This document shows, one piece after another, positions 20,538 to 31,645 of a stretch of DNA of 64,000 bases (within the stretch, counting starts at the first letter, position 1; each line of letters starts with the position of its first letter). Origin of the DNA: Saposhnikovia divaricata. Its lineage: Eukaryota; Streptophyta; Magnoliopsida; Apiales; Apiaceae. The translations under genes were made by a program, and so were the position numbers. The notes below the pieces were generated by a model. The model made no database searches. It was not told the DNA's origin and was given only the letters and a program-made list of their open reading frames with translations. The stretch lies in assembly GCA_036435485.1 (NCBI GenBank), contig CM071594.1, forward strand, positions 101,955,001 to 102,019,000. The letters are read 5' to 3'.

Positions 20538-21407
20538 CCAAGTGTTCGGAGACATAAGTTAACCTCAATTGTTCGAGTTAGCTAATTATGATTATATTTG
20601 AGTACTTTTATTCTTATAAATGAGCTTGTGTTGTACTTTTCAAGTACATATTTTCATCTGATACTGGTCAATGGGATTATTCGAGAAATCGGGTCCCTGT
20701 AATGATTTTGTTCAAGAATTCAGAATACTTGAACAAAGGTGAAATATGGCTCATGTGTGGCCTGGGTGACAAGTGCATCCATCTGCTAGCAGTAAAGTAG
20801 GTGTCATAGATCGACTGATCACCGACTATGGGGAAAAAGGTGACCTAGACCAGTACTCCTTGAGTTCCTTCCATCTTTATTAAATGAGTTTCACATACTA
20901 GAGATCATTAGAGTTCTTGAGTTGTGAGAAAACGAGTAAGTGGGAAATTTGTTTTTTAATCAAATCCTGTCCATTCTTTTATATTTACTTCATTGATAAA
21001 TATATCATTTATAAATGGGAATTATCTGGTGCATTTTACTACTCTAGTAGTAGTCTTGCTGAGCGCTTATGTCGCTCACGGTATTGCTTGTTTATATTTT
21101 ACAGTTAAGGAAGAAAATCAGGAGACCCACCCCTCTGCAGGAAAAGGGAAATTAAAGATGTCTTAGTAGTAGTTTGCTGGCATAGCTATAATGCCTTATT
21201 ATTGTGTAACAACTTTTGTTAAGGACCTTATATTATATTTTGTGTTGTAATGATGACAATGAATTTGAGGAATAGTTGTAATATTATTTTGGTTTTAGTT
21301 GTAATATTTTGGAGCATATTTTGTATATTATTATATTATGTGACAGGTGTGATTATGAGATGGCGTGACGACTCAAATTAGAGTATACTTGATTTGGGGG
21401 CGTTACA
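20538..21407 (+). repeat. Truncated 5' LTR of element B
   Basis: Matches 36650-37352 over roughly 700 bp, then runs on to GGGGGCGTTACA at the PBS. About 2.6 kb of the 5' side of the LTR is missing at the junction with D's LTR. Confidence 0.85.
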
Positions 21408-21410
21408 TTT

Positions 21411-21424
21411 TGGTATCAGAGCCC
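21411..21424 (+). other. Primer-binding site, initiator tRNA-Met
   Basis: TGGTATCAGAGCCC sits three bases after the LTR end, matching the 3' end of plant initiator tRNA-Met as in most chromoviruses. Confidence 0.9.
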
Positions 21425-21580
21425 TAGTTATATTCTTAGGATACGAGAGCGTACACTTAGGAATATAGCAGAGTATTATAGAGGTAGTGAACGTCGGTAA
21501 CTTCCATAGAATTATAGAAGAGAAATATAGTAGTAATAAGTTAATTTCAATGCATAATGGATTTCCTTTACATATGCAGA

Positions 21581-22517
21581 TGTCATCAGATAGTGAGCCT
21601 ATGGAGGAGTACTATATCATACAGACAGTGATTTCGATGATTCGTCGGTAGAGATTCTGGAGCCACCTGCTCCAGATATGGTTGACTTGGTTTCTCCTCC
21701 GAGAGAGGAGATATTTGGTAGAGCAGGTCCTCCATCTGAGAGTGTACATCTAGTATCAGAGGCCTCTCGTGTGCCATCTACTATGGATCCTTACTTGGCT
21801 TATATGCATGATTCCCCACAATCTTCGGGGGATAAGGAGTCTTCTAGGGCAGTGGTAGAGGAGCAGGTTGTGGATGGTTCTGGACAGCCAGTTATAGTTG
21901 GGGTTAAGTCAGTAGAGGTAGGGATAGGAGACCCTTTGGGAGAGCAGGTGACTAGTCCTGCTACTATAGCTGAGATGATTACATCAGTAGTTTCTGAGGC
22001 TCCAGTTGAGCCTATATTGTCTTTAGCACCACCTTCTTCTGTGAGTATGAGAGAGACTGTCCCAGTAGTCGCACCTATCTATACTTCTGGCCCTCCCATT
22101 GTATCCGTAACAGTTATTTCTGCTGCACAATCTACACCAGCTTTGGCACCATTACCACCTATGTTTGGGGCTAGTGGGGGAATGGTTCCCACTGATATCT
22201 ATCAGGCGTTATACTCAGACCATCAGTGGCTTAGAGCTAGACATTTGGAGGTGATTAGATCTCGGGATGCTATTTTAGGGATATTACCTGTAGTGGCAGG
22301 GGTTCAGACTACTTCTACTCATGTACCCATGGAGCCTCAAACAGTTTTTGTACATTGATTGGCTATCTCTGTACTGGATGATATTTTGACCCAGTTAGGG
22401 CAGGCACCATCCGGAAGTTCTTCACAGTTGGATCGGACTGAGGTTTTGCGTATTGTGGCACAGCTTTCTGCAAGGTACCGGACCAGGATGAGGGACACCT
22501 TTGGAGAGGGAGCGTGA
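21581..22517 (+). pseudogene. Pre-gag ORF of element B
   Basis: An extra ORF between primer site and gag, not part of the standard chromovirus plan. Start ATG 21581 (MSSDSEPMEEY) needs one frameshift near 21610 to join the long frame (SDFDDSSVEILEPPAPD). A TGA at 22356 breaks it, and the frame then runs on to TGA 22515. The predicted protein is about 310 residues: acidic start, long Pro/Ser/Val-rich middle, then a helical segment (DIYQALYSDHQWLRARHLEV) and a C-terminal helix (LDRTEVLRIVAQLSARYR). Element D has an ORF with the same order in the same place. I do not recognise a named domain. Confidence 0.6.
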
Positions 22518-23051
22518 TGTTCTAGAGGGTATGGTTATGAGGGGACTATATATATATATGTATGCTGGTGGTAGGTATCATACTTTTGACTGATGATATG
22601 TATAGTTATGGTGGATATGGTGATAGGTTGGCATCTGGATCAGACTCAGTTTTGCTGGTAAAGTTGCAGATGATTTTGATGTTGTCATTCCAACCTATGG
22701 ATTTTGTTTAGATAGTGTGTTTACAGTTCTTAGCATGTTGGTAGGTTTATTGTACTTTACTTTTGGTAGTGTATTTTGTTATCTGATGTACAGTACCTCG
22801 TTTGAAGGTCATGATATATAAAAGTGGAACTTTTCGTTTTATCTTTAACTATCATTTACTTACGTTACTGTTTTAACCTGTTATATATGCACTTGTGAGA
22901 AATAAAGGAATTATTGTGATATAACGAGATTATGTGATGAGACAATTATTAAATTGAGAAAATGTGATAATTGAGTTGATTTATTTAAATTGTTGAGCAT
23001 GTTAATCAAATTGAGTTATTGTTCTTACCAGAATAAAGGAAGAAGAGTGAG
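22518..23051 (+). other. Leader between pre-gag ORF and gag (element B)
   Basis: About 530 bp of T-rich non-coding sequence. It contains a short TATATATATATG run near 22550 but no ORF or motif that I can assign. Confidence 0.5.
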
Positions 23052-24196
23052 ATGGAGAATACCAGTACTCCTCCAGTAGGGCCGATGGAGCCAACAAATA
23101 ATAATGTCAATAGTACAGTAGGACCGGAGCAAAATCCGGGACCAACTATTTCGGTGACACAAAGCAATGTGGATCCCATGAACTTGTTTCTCGAATTCTT
23201 GCGTCAAAATACCAGGGTTAATTCAACGGGCATCGAGAGAACTGCTGTAGGCAAGGGCTCAACTTCGACGGCGCCTGAACGACCAGTTGTGACCTTTAAA
23301 TCATTTAAAGCGGTGAATCCTCCTGAATTCCATGGGACTACAGATCCGATTAAAGCTAAAACATGGTTAATGGAGATAGAGAAGACTTTTGAGATTGTTG
23401 GTGTTGGTGAAGATTAGAAGACAATATTTGTAGCATTTATGTTGAAAGAAGAAGCGAGTTATTGGTGGGAGTCGAAGCGAATTCTAGAAGGGAGTCAGGT
23501 GATACCGTGGACAAGGTTTACTGAATTATTTCTGGAGAAATATTTCCCAAAATATCTTGAGGATCAGATGGAGATAAAGTTCTTAGAATTAAAGCAAGGA
23601 AATATGTCTGTGGCTGAATATGAATCTAAATTCACTGAATTGTCAAGGTTTGTTCCACATCAAGTTGATACAGAAGAAAAGAAGGCCAAGAGGTTCCAGT
23701 ATGGACTTAAACCATGGATACAGAATCGTGTAGCTGTGTTCAAAATCAATAATTATGCAACCTTGGTTCAGAAAGCATCGATTGTGGAGAGTGGAAGTGA
23801 ACTGTACTCAAAGGAAAATGAGACAAAGAAGAGAAAGTCTGAAAATCAAGGAAGAAGTTCGGGAGTACAAGAGCAAAAGAGAACCCTTTTGAGATAAAGT
23901 CTGAGAAAAGTGCAGGAGGAAAATTACTTACAAACACTAGCGGTGGTAAGGGGAATTTTAAGACAAAATCATCAATTGTTTCTCAATCAACTCAGCCAAA
24001 GACTACTATTTTAGATTGTAAAACTTGTGGAAGAAAGCATGTTGGACAGTGTAATATATCAACTGTAAGGTGTTTTAAGTGCGGCAAGACAGGTCATTAT
24101 GCTTCAAGTTGCACAGAGTCTGCTGCCGTTTGTTTCAAGTGTGGGAAAGGTGGTCATATCTCTAGAGATTGCAAGCCGAATCCTAAAGAGAGTTCC
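23052..24196 (+). pseudogene. gag: gag of element B
   Basis: Capsid and nucleocapsid protein. ATG 23052 starts MENTSTPPVGPMEPT. Retrotransposon gag blocks follow: FKAVNPPEFHGTTDPIKAKT, EEASYWWESKR, FTELFLEKYFPKYLEDQMEI, LKQGNMSVAEYESKFTELSR. Two CCHC zinc knuckles are complete near 24070-24170: CFKCGKTGHYASSC and CFKCGKGGHISRDC. Damage: TAG at 23415 and a frameshift near 23885. The polyprotein continues directly into protease. Confidence 0.88.
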
Positions 24197-25072
24197 GTGC
24201 CTCGACTACCGGCTCCTCCAGTGACCAGGCTGACTGCTAGGACGTTTAGTATGAAGTTGAAAGATGCCTTGGCAGATAGTGATGTGATTGCAGGTACGCT
24301 CCCTGTGAATTCAGTAAATGCATGTGTGTTAATTGATTCCGGAGCAACAAAATCCTTTATATCTCAAAGCTTTGTGAATAAATTGAATATTGAGTCCGTA
24401 GAGTTAGAAGAGCAATTAGTGGTAGAGGTTTCAGGGCAGGAAGTGATTTCTGTGAATAAAGTGTGTCCAAATTGTTATATAGAGGTACAGGGTCAACGAA
24501 TAGACCTAGAATTGATTCCTTTCTGATTAATCGAGTTTGATGTGATTCTAGGAATGGATTGGTTGTCTAGGTATATTGCTAAGATCGATTGTAGTAGAAA
24601 GCATGTGAACTTAAAGATGCCAAATGGCCAAGTGGTTGTGGTGAAAGGGAAGAAGCAAACAAATAAGATTCTATCAGTAATGCGAGCCAAGAAATTACTT
24701 CGACAAGGGTGTCAAGCGTATCTAGTCCATGTACGAGATGTGGAGAACGTTACACTTTCAATAGACAAAATTCCGGTAGTAAATGAGTTTAAAGATGGTT
24801 TTCCCGACGAATTACCAGGGTTACCTCCAGATAGAGAAATTGAGTTCACGATTGATCTTGCCCCTGGAACTGCACCAATATCTAAGGCCCCGAATAGAAT
24901 AGCGCCTGCTGAAATGAAGGAGTTAGCTACTCAACTCCAAGAGTTACTTGAGAAATGTGTGATTCGACCGAGTGTTTCCCCGCGGGGAGCACTAGTGTTA
25001 TTTGTGAAAAAGAAGGATGGCTCCATGAGATTGTGTATAGATTATCGTGAGTTGAATAAGGTGACAATCTAG
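24197..25072 (+). pseudogene. Protease and start of RT of element B
   Basis: Aspartic protease with an intact active site, CVLIDSGATKSFISQSF (near 24330), and the second motif FDVILGMDWLSRY (near 24540), separated by a TGA at 24524. The RT N-terminal region follows (LPGLPPDREIEFTIDL, PAEMKELATQLQELLEK, LFVKKKDGSMRLCIDYRELN). It ends at TAG 25070, where Lys-Asn-Lys-Tyr-Pro is expected next. Confidence 0.88.
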
Positions 25073-26303
25073 AACAAGTACCCTTTACCAAGGAAGGATA
25101 GATGACTTATTTGATCAATTAAAAGGGGCGTCATGGTTTTCAAAGATTGATTTGAGATCAGGTTATCATTAATTAAAAGTCAGGATGGAAGATATTCCTA
25201 AGACTGCTTTCCGTACTCGATATGGACATTATGAATTTTTGGTGATGCCGTTTAGATTAACAAATGCGCCAGCTATTTTCATGGACTTGATGAATCGAAT
25301 TTTCAAGAAATACTTGGATAAATTTGTGATAGTATTCATCGATGATATTTTCATTTACTCGAAAACTTAAGAAGAGCATGCGGAACAATTAAGGATAGCT
25401 TTGGAGATCTTAAGGAAAGAAAGATTGTAAGCAAAATTTTCGAAACGTGAGTTCTGGTTAAAAGAAGTAGAACTTCTAAGGCATATCATTAGTAAGGATG
25501 GAATTTCAGTTGACCCAGCAAGGGTTGAAGCTGTAGCTAATTGGGGGAGACCAAGGACACCAACGGAAGTTAGAAGTTTTCTCGGATTAGCTGGGTACTA
25601 TAGACGATTTGTGAAGGACTTCTCTAAGATCGCGGTGCCACTTACAAGACTTACAAGAAAAAATGAGAAATTTGAGTGGACGTCCAAATGTGAGGAAAGT
25701 TTTCAAGAATTAAAGAAGCGACTAACAACAGCACCAGTGTTGACGTTACCTGAGGAAAATGGAGATTTTGAAATTTATAGCGACGCGTCTCATAAAGGAC
25801 TTGGTAGTGTACTGATGCAACATGGTAAGGTAATTGCTTATGAGTCTAGACAATTGAAAGATTATGAATTGAGATATCCTACTCACGATTTGGAGCTTGC
25901 AGCGATAGTTTTTGCCTTGAAGATTTAGAGGCATTATTTGTACGGAGCTAAATGTGAAATCTATATAGACCATAAGAGCTTGAAGTATATTTTCACTTAA
26001 AAGGAGTTGAATATGAGGCAGATAAGGTGGCTTGAGTTAATTAAGGACTATGACTGTGCCATAAACTATCACCCAGGAAAAGCCAATGTCGTCGCGGACG
26101 CTTTGAGTTGTAAGGAAAGACTGAACACATTGACTATGACCAAAGAGTTGTTTAAGGAATTTGAGAAATTGGAAATAGAAGTTCGTCAGCCTAATTCAGC
26201 TACTGACATGATCTATACCATGACGTTTCAACCAGAATTGTTAGAAAGAATTCGAAAGTTTCAAGACGAAGTAATGGATCAAAGAATGAATTATCTAACA
26301 TGA
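25073..26303 (+). pseudogene. pol: RT core and RNase H of element B
   Basis: RT continues with DDLFDQLKGASWFSKIDLRS, the block EDIPKTAFRTRYGHYEFLVM and the catalytic box VFIDDIFIYSK. RNase H shows EIYSDASHKGLGSVLMQHGK, YPTHDLELAAIVFALK and IDHKSLKYIFT. At least five in-frame stops (after SGYH, YSKT, RKERL, ALKI and YIFT) and a frameshift near 25095 inactivate it. Most stops sit where Trp or Gln codons are expected. Confidence 0.88.
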
Positions 26304-27149
26304 GAGGAGATCTGCACTCAGAAAGATGATCAAGGTATTTTGAGATTTAACTCCAGGATTTGGATTCCAGAAATATCGAAATTAAAGATTGAGATACTGC
26401 AAGAAGAACAAAAATCTAGATATTCGATTCATCCTGGTAGTATAAAGATGTATCAAGATTTGAAAAGAAATTTTTGGTGGCCTAATATGAAGCAAGAGAT
26501 TGCTGAATGGGTCAGCAAGTGTTTAACTTGTCAGAAGGTGAAGGCGGAGCATCAGAGACCCAACGGTTTGTTACAATCCTTAGAGATCCCTGAGTGGAAA
26601 TGGGAACACATAATGATGGATTTTGTAGTTGGACTACCAAGGACTAAAGAGAATCATTATGCAATATGGGTCATTCTGGATAGGTTGACTAAATCGGCCC
26701 ATTTCTTGCCTATTAACGAGAGGTATTCAATTGAGAAGTTACTTAAATTGTATTTAAAAGAAATTGTAGTTCGACACGGTGTGCTAGTTTCAATATTATC
26801 AGATAGAGATCCCAAATTTACTTCAAGATTTTCGAAGAGTTTTCAGGAATGCTTTGGTATACAGACGTTGGAGGATATGTTAAGAGCCTGTGTATTAGAT
26901 TTCAAAGGAAGCTGGGATGATCATCTACCTCTGATAGAGTTTGCTAATAATAATAGTTATCATGCGAGCATTAAGATGCCACCATATGAAGCGTTATACG
27001 GGAGAAAGTGTCGATCACCAGTGTGTTGGGATGAAATAGGGGAAAAGAAAATATTAGGCCCAGAACTGGTTGATCAGACAAAGCAAACAATCGAGATCAT
27101 GCGAAAAAGATTAGTAGTGGCTCAAGATCGTCAGAAGAAGTATGCTGAT
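26304..27149 (+). pseudogene. Integrase of element B, truncated by element C
   Basis: HHCC region HPGSIKMYQDLKRNFWWPNM..CLTCQKVK is followed by the core with MMDFVVGLPR and SDRDPKFTSRF. The segment that should hold the third catalytic residue is absent: the sequence jumps from QECFG to IQTLEDML near 26857, a clean 60-bp in-frame loss relative to element D. The protein then runs to RQKKYAD and stops at the TGTAACACCCC start of element C's LTR (27150). The C-terminal and chromodomain parts were not found on the far side, so bases were lost as well. Confidence 0.88.
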
Positions 27150-29379
27150 TGTAACACCCCCAGATCCGGGGTCCGGGATCCGGTCGTTACGGTCTCCAAT
27201 TCTGTCCACAATACTTGAACTTACCTCAACATAAAATAATATACATCTTTATGACCCAACACAACAATATAAAATACACCCGTTATAGTCCCAGAGATGG
27301 AATCAGAGTAACAATCAAATTTTATTAATCACATTATGAGTTTTTACAATCCAAAAGAATTTCAATATAAATACATACTCTTTGCCATCCATTTACATAA
27401 GTCATACTAGACCATATACTTGGTACTGAAAGAATAAATCTATCCTACCAATAGTTGTCTCTTTGGATCTGGTAGTCTCATCGTCCTCGCCAGCGTCGAG
27501 TGCGCCTTGTGCGAGTCATCTGGTCTAGCTGTTGTTGTGATATAATAATAAAGCAAGGGTGAGCAATAGCCCACCAACAATAATATATAACTGAACGATA
27601 ATATATAACAGTTCAAAAGTATCTTTCAAACCATATGCCATGCATTTACGGAAATGATGCCAGTATAATATGAACGATGAAGTTACGAGGTAACTCAAAG
27701 TATTTGTTTGTAGAAATATCTGCTACATCAAAAGTAAGCGAGATATTCTCATTGCCATTAAAAGAGGAACTTGCATGAAAAGATTGCAATTCCAGTTATG
27801 AACACTTTTCCAGCTCTGCCAACAGTAATCATGTTGCAGGAAATAAATAAGTTTGGATGATGAACCAATGATGGAGTATTCACCGCACCCGCTGTTCCAA
27901 TCTTGATGATCAGTCGAGATCGTACAGCTCAAATTATATTTACTACCGGTAGAAGGAAGAACTGACGGCTTTACTTGTCTACCACCTTACTAGCTCTCCC
28001 TGGCCAACGGTTGGGCCAAAGGGGATGGACCGGCGCTACTCGGCCTCTTACACGACTCCTAGTTCAAAAAGAATTCATGATTCTGAATGTAACGTTCGTC
28101 CCCCTTTCCCCAAGTATAATACTTGTTGATAAGACTCCACAAAGTAGTCGTATCTAGTTGGAAAGGAAAATTCACCAATAACTTCCAAGCTATTGCTTGG
28201 TAACGAATATCAACTTGTTCCAACCATCTTACCCCTCGAAAGATGAGAAGGTAAACAACGACTTAATAAGTCAATAGCACCCGAGTTGCGAGTGAAGAGA
28301 ATACTTTATGACCGGGAAGTCGACAAGATAAATATCATTTTCCAAGTAAGGTTCCCTTATTATTAGGGAGATAGACTCAAAGAAGAATGATGTCTGAGAA
28401 CCTTTCTTGATATAAGATTAATAATAATATGACTCCGAAATATTTTCCGTAATAATCGAAGAAGATAAACCTTATTGAGGTTATTCTAAGTAGGGAATAA
28501 ATATTCAGAGAATATTTATTGAATTAAACATATTTAAAGAATATTTAGGAATATGAAAGAATATCTTTAATCAGAGTATTTATCAAAATAATCCTTGAAG
28601 AAATATCAGGAGAATATTTATTGAATAAATAAATATTTAAATGAATATTCAAAATAATATTCATTAATTAATAAGACCTGAAAGGAATATTTAAGATAAT
28701 ATTCATCATTAATTAAGAATTTAAATGAATATTCAAAAAGTAATATTCATTTAATGAATAATATTCTAAATGAATATCAAGTAATATTCATTTAGTAATC
28801 CAAGCTTTAAAGGAATATTCGAGATAATATTCGATAAATAAATCAAGCTTCATAAGAATATTAGAATAATATTCATCAAGTAATTAATATCTTAAATTAT
28901 TATTCAAAAGTAATATTCATTTAATAAAATAATATTCTAAATGGATATTCAAATAATATTCATTTAGTAGTCCAATCTTTAGAAGAATATTCGGAATAAT
29001 AATCGCTAATCTATTCGACTCTGAATGAATATTGAAAAATATTATTCGTCGAATGGTTACGTTCAAATAATTATTTGAAGTAAGGATCGTTAAATAAATA
29101 ATCTCGAACGAATATTCAAATAATATTCGTCGCCCAAATAATGGAAAATATTTACTTAAATATTTTCCTCCGAGGTAATCTCGATATGTCAAGAAATATT
29201 GACTCCCGGTCTATATTTGATGAATAAGATGTATACGTCCTTCTATGAGGGTCTTACAATAACCGGCTTATAATTGATACGTTAGCTATCTAATTTATAT
29301 GCCAATAAACAATCAGGGAACAAGCATAACGATATAACTGGAAAGTAGGCATGCATGCTATGGCATATGTATAACAGAA

Positions 29380-29435
<56 letters not shown>

Positions 29436-31645
29436 CACAACAACAGCCTAAAAGAAGGGAATTGAAACTTGCCTGGTAGTCGAGTATGGTAAGGGGTAGT
29501 GGTAGCGGGTCCCGGGTCAGCTTGGTGATCTATAAATAGCCAAGGCATTCGGGATTAATCACTTAACATCTTAAAAGTTAAGTTATACTTAAATCGAAAC
29601 ACGTTCTCGAGTTATCTCGTTATACCCCTTTTAGTGGATTCCTTTTATCATCGATCCGACCCGACATTCGTTCGTTAATACGACATGTCACTATACTTAC
29701 ACTTGGGACATACTTAAGTCATACAAGTTCTAAAGTTGATCGTTACGAATCAATATTATACTCCGAGTTTTATCGCCCGTTTTCTAAGTGTTTTACCAAA
29801 GTTATAATCAAGCGGGTTTTTAGGGGTTCGTTCGCGTTTAACTTTGATTCCAACATTTTTATAAAATCGGAAAACGATCCGTTTCACATGAGGTTTTCTC
29901 TAACACCTTCCTTTTTACCTATAGTATTTAATTACCAAGATTCGCCACTGACTTACGTATTTTACGAGGGTTCAATTTCAGTTACGAATTCTCGTTTACG
30001 GTTTAGAACTACTTTTCGTAATTTGACCATAACTCCTAAACCGTAAGTCGGAATGTTTCGATTCTTGCGCCACAACGATCTATGACTCGAGAACTATAAG
30101 GTCAGTCCATAATATCACTAAGGTCAAGCATCTATCCTAATTGTTATGCTCAAATTTTAAGAGTTTATGAAATTTCAGCATTACGACGGCTATAACTCGG
30201 ATATTTCCAAAATCAAAACCCTCCAAATAATCATTCAATCCACCACCAACACTCATGGGCACTATTTATCATCTCCCTCACTGTCTCAACAGGTCTTGGA
30301 GCCACAAAACATATATTAATCTTTTTATAACACCCACACAACTCAAATAAAAGACTAGGGTTCTTGAAGTTTATACCTTCCTTGAAGTATGTAAGACCTT
30401 AATAAACCTTGATCAATCCTTAGAACACCTTAACAAAGCTTGGATCATCCAAACAAAACAAGAAATCAAAGATTAGATCTTGAAAACACTATTCATCATC
30501 ACTTTGATGATTTTTGAAAACTATGCTAGAGATGGAATTTGAAGCTCAAATTTCTAGGAGATCATGTTGATATAGTAAGGAACTTACATGATTTATTTCA
30601 TGGCCATTGAAGGTCAAGAGGTTGGACTTTGATTTTGATAAAAAGGAGCAGATTTTTTTTTTTGCTCTTCATGGAGTTCTTGGCTTTGCTTCCTTTGTTT
30701 TGCTTTATGCCTAAATAATTGTAATACTTGGCATATATCTTGGATGCATCCTTTACTTTTGTGTTGTTAGCTTGCTAGTGGTCCAAGTGTTGCCCTTCTA
30801 TTGGTCCACTTGTTGGCACCACATTAAGCATACCCTTTTTGGCACAAATGCAACTTCATCACTACACTTGTAGTTGACTTACATGAAAGTCACTTTGCTT
30901 ACCCTTACTCCATCCACTTGCACATGTTTGTCTCTTGGTTCTCTGCTTGCTTCTTTGTCCGGTTATTACTCAATTCATTGATCGTTCGAAGGAATATCTC
31001 GAAGATTTCTAATTAGGGTTTTACCGGAAACCATCTTACTATTTATACTATCATTCTCAATTCTCTTTAATAATTCTTGAATCCAAATTCCTTAAATCTC
31101 TTCAATAAACCCTTAAGTCTTTATGTGTCCAGGAAATTCTCGGGGAAAATAAAAGTATTATTTTTCAGAATCCGACAGCTTTTACATACACTTATTTTCC
31201 CCCTGGATCACTAATACGAACTCGGAAATCCGTTCCGAATACTTCTATATAGTGTTGTCTCATAATATTCCTAAATCCATCAAAATCACTATTCATCCAT
31301 TTTTCTTTACTCATCCTCTTAGGGTTGTACAATTGTCCCTAATCTCTTTCAATCGTTCCTTAACCTTTTTACGGACCTACTGGACCAATAACAGATATCG
31401 ATTTGGATGACATAGGAATAATCTTCTCCTTTATAATTATCAAATCTCAACTCCCTAGGAGATAGATAATTCTTATCTAAATTGTCAACCAATAGTATTC
31501 TTCAAGACATATAAATATTTAAATCGAATTCCATTCCTTCCATTCATTATCTCAATCGTTACATCGTAGTCGTAATCACTATTCACCATTACCTCAGTAC
31601 ATAATAAAAAGTTTTTAATTATATCCAAAATTTGGGGTTCTTACA
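27150..31645 (-). repeat. 4.5-kb LTR of minus-strand Tekay element C
   Basis: Plus-strand ends are TGTAACACCCC and GGGGTTCTTACA; on the minus strand it begins TGTAAGAACCCC right after a polypurine tract (AAGGAGGGGAGAC, 31646-31658). It is the only complete copy of this LTR type in the window and sets the length at about 4.5 kb. It holds an AT-rich hairpin array (28450-29160), an (AT)n run (29383-29430) and, at 30360-30420, a motif (ATACCTTCCTTGAAG) shared with D and, in reverse, with E. Confidence 0.85.
29383..29430. repeat. (AT)n microsatellite
   Basis: About 24 uninterrupted AT dinucleotides inside LTR C. The matching place in the D LTR copies (near 8620 and 56415) has only a few repeats. 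Confidence 0.95.
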
